This document shows, piece by piece, positions 50,329-58,971 of a stretch of 64,000 nucleotides of DNA. The stretch lies in contig JANOSH010000056.1 of assembly GCA_031415695.1 (NCBI GenBank), forward strand, positions 62,001-126,000, in the 5' to 3' direction. A program made the position numbers and the translations under genes. The stretch comes from JANOSH01 sp031415695 (GTDB lineage Bacteria; Actinomycetota; Acidimicrobiia; Acidimicrobiales; Ilumatobacteraceae). The notes under the pieces were generated by a model. It saw nothing but the letters and a program-made list of their open reading frames with translations. It did no database searches and was not told the origin of the DNA. Position 1 is the stretch's first letter. Every line of letters starts with the position of its first letter.

Positions 50329-51837
50329 TCAACCCAGCCCGCGCTCCGGCAAGCCAACGGTATTGAGGTAGTCGCGGATGGCAATGTGGCCGAAGTGGTC
50401 GGCCCAGCCGGCGGGGGTTGCGTCGAAGCCGTCGTCGTTGACGCTCGGGTCGGCCCCAAGCGCGACAAGTGCCTCGACCAGTTGAAGGTCGCCGTGCCCC
50501 GCCGCTTCGTGCAAGGCCGTGGTGGCGTTCTTGGCATTCACGTCCCAACCAGCGGTGACCAGATGTCGTAGCACTGCGACCGATTTACCCAGTTTCGCCG
50601 CGACACGAACGAGGTCCGGCCGATGTGTACGGGCAACTGCGGCTTGGGTCGCATCGACCGGCTCGCCCGCGAGCAGCCGGCCGATTGACTGCTCGACGGG
50701 TGTGACCGAACCGGTCCGGGCACCGGCGGCCACGAGCATTGCAGCAAGCTCCGGATAACCGCGCGTCACCGCATCCTGATAGGGCGACCGGCCATCGAAG
50801 ATGGGGTGATCGCCGCAGCGGTTCGGGTCGGCGCCGTGCTCAAGTAGCAAGCGAGCACGCTCGACGAACCCTCGGCGCGCGGCGTCGTGCAGCAGTTCGG
50901 CAACGAGCGCTGAAGGTTCGGCGAGCTGAGAACCCAAGCGCCGGTACCACGGACCCCTCGACGGCCCATTCGATGGCCGGCCGAAACCAGCCGCGAACAG
51001 CAACTGGAGCCAGTCGATGTCGTCATGCGGCTGGGCGTTGCCGATGCCTGCGTTGTAGATGGCCTGACCGTCGTTCGGGTCGGCACCAGCCGCAAGCAGT
51101 ACGCGCATCAACTCAGCCTGCGCGGCGTGTGGCGGCGAACCCTGCTCACCGCGACCGATGGCACCTGTGAGGGCAGTAAACGGCGTTAGCAAACCGCTCC
51201 ACAGAAACCCTACATTCGGGTCGGCGCCGGCCGCGAGCAGCACATGGGCCGTCTCGCCGAAGTCGTGCGCCGGGTCGCCGGTGACAACACGCGAGTAGCT
51301 GGCATAGAGGAGCGGTGGCCAGGCGAACGGCCCACCTTCAGCCGATGCCGCTCGCCGATCAGCAGCCACGAAGCTGCTGACAACAGCGTGGTCGCCGACG
51401 GCCGCCGCCGCGAACACCGACGACGCGGCGAGCGTCGGATTGCTGCGCCACAACGCCAGCGCCGCAGCGGGACGCGACGCGCTGTCGTTGCCGTAGTTCA
51501 TACATGCCAACCGAATCAGCTCGTCACCGTCTCGCGCGGTGCCGTCGCCAAGCTGCTCGTGTGGCGAACGGGCGAACTCACTAACCGCATCGAGAAGGGC
51601 GACGAGCTTCGGCCAGCTTGCGAAGCCGTGATGGCGAGCCAGCGTCAACTGCGCATCGGCGAGTTTGAACGACGTCGCTTCGACCGAACCGGCGACGAGA
51701 GAGCCGTAACGCGGATGGTGCTCTCGCACGGTGTCGATGGCGCCATCGATGCCAGCTCGAACGAGATCGCGTAGATCCTTGGCGGTGGCTTTCAGTCGGG
51801 CGAGGTTTGGATTGTTCGGCAATCCGCAGACGGGCAT
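50329..51837 (-). CDS. Ankyrin-repeat protein
   Basis: The ATG at 51837 follows AGGAAGGAA; 502 residues. An N-terminal helical part (LARLKATAKDLRDLVRAG, ADAQLTLARHHGFASWPKL) precedes four or more ankyrin repeats, for example LLAAGADPNVGFL, LLEHGADPNRCGDH, and TALHEAAGHGDLQLVEALVALGADP near the end. Such proteins bind partner proteins. The neighbourhood gives no partner. After the stop an in-frame open stretch of 50 codons continues with coding character. Confidence 0.85.
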   Translation of the reverse strand: MPVCGLPNNPNLARLKATAKDLRDLVRAGIDGAIDTVREHHPRYGSLVAGSVEATSFKLADAQLTLARHHGFASWPKLVALLDAVSEFARSPHEQLGDGTARDGDELIRLACMNYGNDSASRPAAALALWRSNPTLAASSVFAAAAVGDHAVVSSFVAADRRAASAEGGPFAWPPLLYASYSRVVTGDPAHDFGETAHVLLAAGADPNVGFLWSGLLTPFTALTGAIGRGEQGSPPHAAQAELMRVLLAAGADPNDGQAIYNAGIGNAQPHDDIDWLQLLFAAGFGRPSNGPSRGPWYRRLGSQLAEPSALVAELLHDAARRGFVERARLLLEHGADPNRCGDHPIFDGRSPYQDAVTRGYPELAAMLVAAGARTGSVTPVEQSIGRLLAGEPVDATQAAVARTHRPDLVRVAAKLGKSVAVLRHLVTAGWDVNAKNATTALHEAAGHGDLQLVEALVALGADPSVNDDGFDATPAGWADHFGHIAIRDYLNTVGLPERGLG

Positions 51838-51979
51838 GGCAGTTCCTTCCTCGTGGCCGATGTCCGCATGCTCGGGCCGGAAAGGAACAGACAACCGAAT
51901 CGAGGTAGTGCTGCCAGGTGAGCTCGGCTCTATCCGCGGACCGGTGGCGCTCTGGCGCGCCATGAATTTACGATAGCTC

Positions 51980-52540
51980 ATGATCGATGACTTTGCGAAG
52001 GCCTATTTGCACGGCGACCTGTGCCACGTGCGCGACACAATGCTCGAGAAGCTGACGGGCCTGTCCGAGTACGACGCCCGCCGTCCGCTCACCTACACCG
52101 GGACCAATCTCCTCGGCCTGATCAAACACCTATCGACCACTGAAGCCTGGTACTTCGGCGACGTGTTTAGTCGACCGTTTCCTGGGCATTGGCGCCGCTG
52201 GGACAACCCCGCCGGTCACCTCGACGACATGTGGGCCACGGCCGCTGAGTCGAGCGCCGAGATCATCGATCGTTACCGGCAAGCGTGGAGCTATTCGGAC
52301 GAAACGATCGCCGCTCTTGACATCGACGCTCCCGGTCACGTGCCCTGGTGGCCACGCCCGAATGTGAAGCTGTTCAACATTCTCGTCCACGTGCTCACCG
52401 AGACCAACCGGCACGCAGGCCACGCCGACATCATGCGCGAGCAACTCGACAGCGCAGCCGACGGCAAGACTGCGGGCCGAGACCCGGCTTTCTGGGAGAA
52501 CCATCGCACCACAATCGAGCGCGCAGCCAAAGACAGCTGA
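51980..52540 (+). CDS. DinB-family (DUF664) protein
   Basis: The 186-residue protein has the four-helix DinB pattern: a His at LGLIKHLSTTEAWYFGDV near 45-62 and another at LFNILVHVLTETNRHAGHADIMREQL near 131-156, the metal-ligand positions of the family. In actinobacteria some DinB proteins are thiol-dependent transferases (mycothiol S-transferases). It is divergent from the ankyrin gene. Confidence 0.9.
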   Translation: MIDDFAKAYLHGDLCHVRDTMLEKLTGLSEYDARRPLTYTGTNLLGLIKHLSTTEAWYFGDVFSRPFPGHWRRWDNPAGHLDDMWATAAESSAEIIDRYRQAWSYSDETIAALDIDAPGHVPWWPRPNVKLFNILVHVLTETNRHAGHADIMREQLDSAADGKTAGRDPAFWENHRTTIERAAKDS

Positions 52541-52550
52541 GTCGTCGTGC

Positions 52551-53087
52551 TTATCGTGCGCCGAGCAGGCGGGCGGCGCGGTTGGCGGCTGCGGGGCCGG
52601 AGAGTTGACGCAGCAGCAGTAGACCGTCGAGCACGGCGATGGCGGCTTCGGCTTCGGCGCGTCGGCGTTTGGCCGTACCTGTGACGAACTCGGCCGACCA
52701 TGCAATCCACATCTCGATGAGTTGCGGCACGAGGGAAACAAACGGCTCGCGGCCGGCGGCGGCGAGTCCGTTGGCCTCGAAGAAGAGTGCGAACACAGGG
52801 TCGGCATCGGGGTGAGCAAGGATGGGCCATGCGGTTGCCAGCAGTGCCCGGTGGTCGGCGACGGTCGTAGTGAACGCCGGAGCGAGCGTCTGGCGCAACT
52901 GCATACCGAGTGCAACCAGCACCTCGCCGACGAGATCGTCCTTCGACGCGAAGTAATAGACGACTATGCGGTCGCTGATGCCCAGCCGCTTCGCGACCTG
53001 GCCGTAGGTGAGCCGACTGAGTCCGACATCGAACGCGGTGGCCAATGCTCCGTCGAGGATGTCGGTCTTCGTGTGCTTGTGTCCCAC
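52551..53087 (-). CDS. TetR-family regulator
   Basis: The 178-residue protein has the TetR helix-turn-helix near 10-55 (VGLSRLTYGQVAKRLGISDR, IVVYYFASKDDLVGEVL) and a helical ligand domain. It is divergent from the hydrolase gene at 53163. A palindrome-bearing operator candidate lies between them, so it probably represses both. Confidence 0.9.
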   Translation of the reverse strand: MGHKHTKTDILDGALATAFDVGLSRLTYGQVAKRLGISDRIVVYYFASKDDLVGEVLVALGMQLRQTLAPAFTTTVADHRALLATAWPILAHPDADPVFALFFEANGLAAAGREPFVSLVPQLIEMWIAWSAEFVTGTAKRRRAEAEAAIAVLDGLLLLRQLSGPAAANRAARLLGAR

Positions 53088-53096
53088 CGGGTTTGA

Positions 53097-53140
53097 TTGT
53101 AGTGGTCACTACGACTACCATTTCGCAGTGACCACTACAA
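53097..53140. promoter_or_regulatory. Operator candidate for the TetR regulator
   Basis: Perfect 14-base inverted repeats, ttgtagtggtcact at 53097-53110 and its complement at 53127-53140, are separated by 16 bases. The first also contains a 14-base palindrome (53099-53112). Located between the divergent tetR and hydrolase genes. Confidence 0.65.
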
Positions 53141-53162
53141 ACATCTGAGTAGAAGAGATGCG

Positions 53163-54053
53163 ATGAACGAGTCAGCTTCGATAACCCCCACCGGTGCTGC
53201 CGATCTGTTTCGCCGTGAACCCGATCGGTTCATCGATGTGGGTGCCGGTGAAGTCGCTTATCGCCGAGTCGGAAGCGGCCCCGACGTGCTGTTCGTCCAC
53301 GGCTGGCCTGTCAGTTCGGCAACATTTCGCACACTGCTGCCGCACATGGCTGACCATGTGACCTGTCATCTGATCGACTTTCCTGGTGCCGGCTCCAGCC
53401 GATTCACCCGTGACACGGTGTTGACGTTCGAGCAGCATTTCCAGACGGTCCGGCGGGTCATCGACGCCCTCGATCTGTACCGGGTCGCCGTCGTCGGGCA
53501 CGACAGCGGCGGCCTCATTGCTCGTCACGCCCTCGCCGGCGATCCTCGGGTGGTGGCTATGGGCCTGATCGCCACTGAACAACCGAGCGGATTGAGCTGG
53601 CGGTTCAAGCAGTTCATCTCGATTCGCCATGCGCCAGGCGTGGGAGCGGCGCTGGGGTGGGTCGCGGGTCAACGGCGGCTGCGACGAAACGGCTTCGTGT
53701 TCGGCGACGCGTTCGAGAACCGGTCACTGCTCGACGGCGAGTTCGCCGAGTTTTTCCTCGAGCCCCTCCACACCATTCCCGCCCGCCGCGACGCCGCAGC
53801 CCGACTCTTGCGCAGCTTCAACTCGCAGCACGTTCGCGATCTCGCTGCACTGCACCAGCGCATCACCGTCCCTGTCCAGCTTGTATGGGGCGACAAGGAC
53901 CCCTTCTTCCCCGTCGCCCAGACCAGGGAAATGGTCGGAACCTTCCCCGATGCGCGGCTACATGTCGTGCAAGGCACCAGCCTTTTCGTCCACGAAGAGC
54001 AACCGGCCGAAGTCGCCCAGGCACTACTTCCGACCCTGCTCGGCACCCGCTAA
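53163..54053 (+). CDS. Alpha/beta-hydrolase, haloalkane dehalogenase or epoxide hydrolase-like
   Basis: The 296-residue protein has VLFVHGWPVSSATFRTLLPH near 41-60 with the oxyanion-hole His-Gly, nucleophile segment VVGHDSGGLIARHAL near 110-124 (G-H-D-S-G, Asp nucleophile as in dehalogenases and epoxide hydrolases), and a C-terminal acidic/His end (GDKDPFFPVAQTREMVG near 246-262, VHEEQ). Asp in the elbow argues against serine esterases. The divergent TetR regulator and operator suggest substrate induction. Confidence 0.88.
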   Translation: MNESASITPTGAADLFRREPDRFIDVGAGEVAYRRVGSGPDVLFVHGWPVSSATFRTLLPHMADHVTCHLIDFPGAGSSRFTRDTVLTFEQHFQTVRRVIDALDLYRVAVVGHDSGGLIARHALAGDPRVVAMGLIATEQPSGLSWRFKQFISIRHAPGVGAALGWVAGQRRLRRNGFVFGDAFENRSLLDGEFAEFFLEPLHTIPARRDAAARLLRSFNSQHVRDLAALHQRITVPVQLVWGDKDPFFPVAQTREMVGTFPDARLHVVQGTSLFVHEEQPAEVAQALLPTLLGTR

Positions 54054-54084
54054 CGCCGTCAAATCCGGCCCTTCGCCGACCGTG

Positions 54085-55026
54085 CTAGCGCTGTCGGGCA
54101 CGGCGTTTGCCTTCGTGCATCGCTTTCACACGCGGCATTGGAATCGCCCTGCCTTCCTCGATCAGGTCGTCCCCGATCGGCTGCGGCGACGGCATCAGCG
54201 CATGCCAGGGATCTTGGCCACCGAGGCGGTCGAGTGCAGTGTGGATCGTGAAGTCCGCAGGCGTGACCGTATCGAGTTCGTCCCAGCCGATGGGGAATGA
54301 GACCGGCACACCGGGGCGGGCTCGCGGGCTATAGGCCGCAATAACGGTGGCACCACCGGCGCGGGTTGCGTCGACGAACACCTTTGCACCGCGGTCGGCC
54401 TTCATGAACGCTGTCGTTGCCACCGACGGGTCGAGCCGCTCGACCCTCACGGCGAGAGCTCGCAGCGCCGCCGAGGAATCGTCGGTGGCAACATCGTCGG
54501 TGATGGGCACAAAGATATGTAGCCCCTTGGCACCGCTTGTCTTGACCACACCGTGCAGCCCCGCGTTGTCCAATGCCTGGCGTACCATGTGCGCTATGGC
54601 CACAACTTGGCTGAAGTCCGATCCCTCGGGTGGGTCAAGGTCGACCACAAGATGAGTCATGCGATCGGGCCGACCGGCCAGGACGAGCGCCGGGTGGTAT
54701 TCGACGGCACGCTGGTTGGCGAACCACAAAAGCGACCGTCGATCGTTGCACAGCGCGTACGCCACCGTTCGCTGCGAGGTCTCGGCCCACTCGCTCGTCG
54801 TGCGTAACCATGACGGCGCAGATTTCGGGACGTTCTTCTGCATAAACGGTGCCTGACCCGGTCTCGTGCGAATCACGGACAGCGCCCGATCGCTCAAAAC
54901 AGGAACGATGAGGTCGGACACCGCATCGAGGTAATCGACCAGTTCACGCTTCGTCGCACCGGCACCATCGAATAGCTGCTGGTCGAGATTCGTAAACGCG
55001 ATCCCCTCGCGAACATCATCGTCCAC
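54085..55026 (-). CDS. LigD-type polymerase/primase domain protein
   Basis: The 313-residue protein is a stand-alone PolDom of bacterial non-homologous end joining: ERxxPG-like start (LSVIRTRPGQAPFMQKNVPK), VDLDPPEGSDFSQV near 129-142 with the metal Asp pair, KTSGAKGLHIFVPI near 161-174, and SPRARPGVPVSFPIGWDEL near 234-252. It copies or fills ends at double-strand breaks. No ku or ligase gene is in this window; partners must be elsewhere. Confidence 0.92.
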   Translation of the reverse strand: MDDDVREGIAFTNLDQQLFDGAGATKRELVDYLDAVSDLIVPVLSDRALSVIRTRPGQAPFMQKNVPKSAPSWLRTTSEWAETSQRTVAYALCNDRRSLLWFANQRAVEYHPALVLAGRPDRMTHLVVDLDPPEGSDFSQVVAIAHMVRQALDNAGLHGVVKTSGAKGLHIFVPITDDVATDDSSAALRALAVRVERLDPSVATTAFMKADRGAKVFVDATRAGGATVIAAYSPRARPGVPVSFPIGWDELDTVTPADFTIHTALDRLGGQDPWHALMPSPQPIGDDLIEEGRAIPMPRVKAMHEGKRRARQR

Positions 55027-55070
55027 CCCACAACACTACCGGCTCATTGCCGGTAGTGATTCGGCCAGCG

Positions 55071-55622
55071 CTACGAAGACGTTGGTGCGAAGGTCTCGAA
55101 ATCGTTTGCGTCGGTGGGCAGTCCGACGCGCATATAGAAGCGAGCGAAGCCTTGGGCGAGGTGTTCCCTATAGGGCGACCGCAGCCGTAGCCGTGGACCA
55201 AGTCGTTCGGCAAGCCGGACTACCTCGTCGAACGGCAACGCATAGGTTCGACGAAAATCGACCAGACTCCACGGCAATGGGGGCTGACCCTCGGCCGGCT
55301 GGAGGACGCTGAGTGGCGCAAGCGCTCCATCGAGGGCGGCTCGACGGAAACGACGGCTGGCCACAAAGGTGTTCCCCGCCGCGGTCTGTTCAGCGGCGTA
55401 TGCCTCGTATGGAACGACGGCCGCAAGAAGGACCTGATCGAGTTTTGCGTTGGCCAGGTCGCATGACTGGGACAGCACGACAGCCGTCACGCGTTCCAGA
55501 ATCACTTCTGGTCGCTGCGGGTCACCGCTGACGACTACCGGCAGCAGCACGCCCTGCAGGAGATCGCCTTGTTCAAGCGACGAGTCGACGACAGTGGAAT
55601 ACCAAGACTTAGTAGTGGCCAT
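55071..55622 (-). CDS. Hypothetical protein with SQSCDL motif
   Basis: The 183-residue protein has the segment AVVLSQSCDLANAKLDQVLLAAV near 46-68, a pattern seen in scattered bacterial proteins of unknown function. It is otherwise alpha/beta with a C-terminal segment GFARFYMRVGLP. Its start overlaps the stop of the small MerR-like gene by 14 bases. Such pairs are often mobile or antagonistic modules, but no function is known. Confidence 0.6.
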   Translation of the reverse strand: MATTKSWYSTVVDSSLEQGDLLQGVLLPVVVSGDPQRPEVILERVTAVVLSQSCDLANAKLDQVLLAAVVPYEAYAAEQTAAGNTFVASRRFRRAALDGALAPLSVLQPAEGQPPLPWSLVDFRRTYALPFDEVVRLAERLGPRLRLRSPYREHLAQGFARFYMRVGLPTDANDFETFAPTSS

Positions 55623-55992
55623 CGGCCGCCTCGACGAATGTCTCCCACTCGGCCGATGTCATGACCGGTGCCGAGGGGGTCGGTGCCTCGCGGATAGTGA
55701 TGAGAGCGGGGGCGATGAGGAACGCACCGCGTGGCGTTGGTGGCACATCGAACGGATCGGCGAGGTCACCAGGGCCGTCTTCAAGGGCAACTTCAGGATC
55801 GATGGCGGCACGCATGGCAAGTCGGGATCGAAGTTCGGCGAGCGCGCGCAGAGCGAGGTCTGGGTCGTATTTCCGGTGGCCGCCGGGCGAGACGACAGCA
55901 GGTATTGCGCCGCCGCGGGCGTAGCGACGGATGGTGACCGCCGAGACCCCGGCGAGTTCGGCCAATTGCTCGCCAGACACGAGAAGCGACAT
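55609..55992 (-). CDS. MerR-like helix-turn-helix regulator
   Basis: The 127-residue protein has an N-terminal MerR/excisionase-type winged helix (LVSGEQLAELAGVSAVTIRR near 4-23, IPAVVSPGGHRKYDPDLAL) and a less ordered C-terminal half. It is the first gene of a two-gene unit with the SQSCDL protein. The arrangement resembles an antitoxin- or excisionase-like regulator next to an effector. Confidence 0.7.
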   Translation of the reverse strand: MSLLVSGEQLAELAGVSAVTIRRYARGGAIPAVVSPGGHRKYDPDLALRALAELRSRLAMRAAIDPEVALEDGPGDLADPFDVPPTPRGAFLIAPALITIREAPTPSAPVMTSAEWETFVEAADGHY

Positions 55993-56102
55993 GTCACTGA
56001 TAATAAAGGGCCTGATCTGATCGTGTCAATCGATTTGATCGAAGTGATCGCTCGGGCGCGGTCGCTGACAACTCTGTCGTACCCCTTCGTCATACTGCCA
56101 AC

Positions 56103-57299
56103 ATGAACGCGGTGGTGGTTGTTGTCCTCATATGTGTCCTGGTCGTTGCCGTCGGCGCCGGCTTCTTTGCTGCCGGCCTGGCCACGTCCAGATCGCGCGC
56201 CTCTCCTGTCGACGTTGCGGGGGCTTTGCAGGTAGCGGTTGGGCAACTTCACGCTACGGCGGCGGCCGATCGAGAACATGCCATTCGGGCAGCGGTCGAG
56301 CAGGCTGTTGTCATGAATAGTCAAGCGCTGGCGGCCCGCGGCGACCTCATCGACTCACGGCTCAACCAGGTTCGGGTCGAGGTACGTGACGAACTCGGTC
56401 GCGTCAGCGAACTGGTGCGCCAGATGGGGGTATCGAGCGCCCGGCAGTTCGGTGCGGTCACCGAAGCACTTACCCACCAGGCCGAGATCACGGCATCGCT
56501 TGGGTCCACCACTCAGGGTCTGCGCGAGGCCCTGGGAAGCACAAAATCTCGGGGCCAATGGGGTGAACGTATGGCCGAAGATGTCCTGCGGCTGGCCGGT
56601 TTCGTCGAGAACGTCAACTACACAAAGCAGTCGGCCATCGAAGGAGGCCGCGGGCTACCCGATTTCACGTTCCAGCTACCCAAGGGTCATGTGCTCTATA
56701 TGGATGTGAAGTTTCCGCTCAGCGCGTACCTACGCCATCTCGACGCAACGACCGAGCACGAACGGACTACCCACCGAGACACGTTCTTGCGCGATGTTCG
56801 CAGCCGGGTCAAAGAACTCTCGGCCCGCGAATACGCAGGCCTCAGCCACACCGCGTCGGTCGACTACGTGCTCATGTTCTTACCGAACGAATCGATCACC
56901 GGTTTCATCCACGAACACTCGCCCCAGTTGGTCGACGATGCTCTGCGGCACAAGGTGGTGTTGTGTTCCCCATTGACCTTGTTCGCCATGCTCGGTGTCA
57001 TCCGCCAGGCCTTCGACAACTTCATGGTCGAACAGACTTCAGCCGAGATCCTCAAACATCTCGGCTCGTTTAACCTGCAGTGGGAGAAGTTCACCGGCCA
57101 AATCGACAAGTTGGGCCGCCAGCTCGAATCGAGCCAAAAGGCGTTCGACGACCTCAGCGGGCCTCGGCTTCGGCAACTCGAAAAGCCCCTCGCTCGGCTT
57201 GAGGAGCTGCGTCTCGACCGAGGGATCTCGCTCGACGGTCACATGGATACGGTCGCCGATTTGGTCGATCTTGGACGTCGCCGCGAACTTCCCGCCTAA
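56103..57299 (+). CDS. rmuC: RmuC-family DNA recombination protein
   Basis: The 398-residue protein has an N-terminal transmembrane helix (VVVVLICVLVVAVGAGFFAA), a coiled-coil region (about 45-150) and the RmuC nuclease-like domain (about 155-330; SRGQWGERMAEDVLRLAGF, VLYMDVKFPLSAYLRH, YVLMFLPNESITGFI). The family limits inversions at short repeats. It overlaps xseA by one base and likely forms an operon with xseAB. Confidence 0.93.
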   Translation: MNAVVVVVLICVLVVAVGAGFFAAGLATSRSRASPVDVAGALQVAVGQLHATAAADREHAIRAAVEQAVVMNSQALAARGDLIDSRLNQVRVEVRDELGRVSELVRQMGVSSARQFGAVTEALTHQAEITASLGSTTQGLREALGSTKSRGQWGERMAEDVLRLAGFVENVNYTKQSAIEGGRGLPDFTFQLPKGHVLYMDVKFPLSAYLRHLDATTEHERTTHRDTFLRDVRSRVKELSAREYAGLSHTASVDYVLMFLPNESITGFIHEHSPQLVDDALRHKVVLCSPLTLFAMLGVIRQAFDNFMVEQTSAEILKHLGSFNLQWEKFTGQIDKLGRQLESSQKAFDDLSGPRLRQLEKPLARLEELRLDRGISLDGHMDTVADLVDLGRRRELPA

Positions 57300-58630
57300 T
57301 GTCTGGGGCCATGTCCCAACCCTCGTTAGATCTCGACGACGGATTTGAGAACACGTTCACGGTTCGCGAGTTCTCCGAAGCGGTCAATCAGGTGCTCCGA
57401 AAAGGGTTCGGTCCCGAGGGCGCGTGGATACGGGGCGAGATCCAGGGGATGAGCTCACGCTCGGGCCACCTGTACTTCAACCTCGCCGAACGAACCGATG
57501 AGGGTCAAGCGAGTCTGGCGGTCGCCTGCTTCGCCAACACCATGATGCGAGTCGTTCGTCCGGCCCTGTCCAAACACCGCATTCGACTCGACAACGGCCT
57601 CAGCATTCGCATCCACGGCCAGCCGAATCTGTACGCCCCGTCGGGCAAGTTCAGCCTGGTTATGGACGGCATCGATGTTCGCTTCACGCTCGGTGCCCTC
57701 GCCGCCGACCGAGACCGCCTCATGCGCCGGCTGCTGTCCGAGGGTCTACTTGATCGCAACGGGCGACTGCCGATACCCGACCCGCCACTCACCATCGGGG
57801 TGGTGACCAGCGTAGGAACAGCGGCGTGGCACGATTTTCATCATGAACTCGAACTGAGCGGATTGCGGTTCGTGCTTCGAGTGTGCGACACCAGGGTGCA
57901 AGGTACCGGCGTCGCCGAATACGTAGCCGCAGCTATAGCCACCCTTGGTGCCCTCGGCGTCGACGTCATCGTGGTCATTCGCGGCGGTGGCTCTCGGGGT
58001 GATCTGGCCACGTTCGACGATGAGCAGATCGCCCGCGCTATAGCGGGTAGCCCGGTGCCGGTCTTCACGGGGTTGGGCCACGAGATCGACCGTTCCGTGG
58101 CTGACGAAGTGGCCCATACCGCATTCAAAACCCCTACAGCGGTCGCAGGGGCCCTGGTCGAACGGGTTCGGTTGCACGCCGGGAACCTCGAAGGTGTTTG
58201 GATGTCAATCGCGGCGCGGGCCACACAACTTGTGTCCGGACACGAGCGTCGACTCGCCCAGCTTGCCAGCGGTGTAGCCAGTCGAACCACTGCGGGCCTC
58301 AACCTGTCGAGCGTCCGACTCGGCAACGCGACCCAACGCGTCACCCGGCAGGCTACTCAGGCGCTCAACATCGACACGGCCGGATTGCGCACCGCAGCCG
58401 ACCGTTTGGGGCGGTCGGCGCCGCGCCTGTTGGCAACATTCGACCGCGATCTCGATGCGCTTGCCGGGCGCGTGGCAGCGCTTGACCCGGTCCAGACCCT
58501 GGCCCGAGGATGGAGCATTACGCGCACGTCGAACGGGTCGCTCGTTCGTAGTCTTGGCTCGGTATCACCGGGCGACCACCTGCACACCACTGTGCTCGAT
58601 GGCACGATCGTTAGTGAGGTTCAACCGTAA
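57299..58630 (+). CDS. xseA: Exodeoxyribonuclease VII large subunit
   Basis: The 443-residue protein (a second ATG at 57311 is also possible) has the N-terminal OB-fold (GAWIRGEIQGMSSRSGHLYFNL near 39-60) and the catalytic domain with IGVVTSVGTAAWHDF near 165-179 and VIRGGGSRGDLATFDDE near 224-240. It degrades single-stranded DNA together with XseB. Stop and start of xseB overlap. Confidence 0.95.
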   Translation: MSGAMSQPSLDLDDGFENTFTVREFSEAVNQVLRKGFGPEGAWIRGEIQGMSSRSGHLYFNLAERTDEGQASLAVACFANTMMRVVRPALSKHRIRLDNGLSIRIHGQPNLYAPSGKFSLVMDGIDVRFTLGALAADRDRLMRRLLSEGLLDRNGRLPIPDPPLTIGVVTSVGTAAWHDFHHELELSGLRFVLRVCDTRVQGTGVAEYVAAAIATLGALGVDVIVVIRGGGSRGDLATFDDEQIARAIAGSPVPVFTGLGHEIDRSVADEVAHTAFKTPTAVAGALVERVRLHAGNLEGVWMSIAARATQLVSGHERRLAQLASGVASRTTAGLNLSSVRLGNATQRVTRQATQALNIDTAGLRTAADRLGRSAPRLLATFDRDLDALAGRVAALDPVQTLARGWSITRTSNGSLVRSLGSVSPGDHLHTTVLDGTIVSEVQP

Positions 58631-58872
58631 TGGCTCCAGACACACCCTCGGTCACCCCGGCCGACCCCGTTTCGTACCGAGATGCTCTGGCCGAACTCGA
58701 CGAAATCTTGGCCGAACTCGAAGGCGACGCAGTCGACGTCGACCGGCTCGGGCTCAGGGTCAAGCGCGCCGCCGAGTTGATTGCACTGTGTCGGCAACGG
58801 ATTGGCGCGGCCCGGGTCGAGGTCGAATCGGTAGTCGCTGATCTCGACCGCCTCCGCGAACCCATGTCGTAG
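58630..58872 (+). CDS. xseB: Exodeoxyribonuclease VII small subunit
   Basis: The 80-residue protein has the expected helical pair: YRDALAELDEILAELEGD near 16-33, then DVDRLGLRVKRAAELIALCRQRI near 36-58. The start overlaps the xseA stop by one base, so the two subunits are translated together. Confidence 0.95.
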   Translation: MAPDTPSVTPADPVSYRDALAELDEILAELEGDAVDVDRLGLRVKRAAELIALCRQRIGAARVEVESVVADLDRLREPMS

Positions 58873-58971
58873 CGGGGCGTAGCTTCAAGGATCTCTCACG
58901 TTTCTGAAGTTTCGGTTCCCCCGCCTCGCCTTACGTCGATGTATAGGGCACAGGACCGGAGCGAGAGAGGA

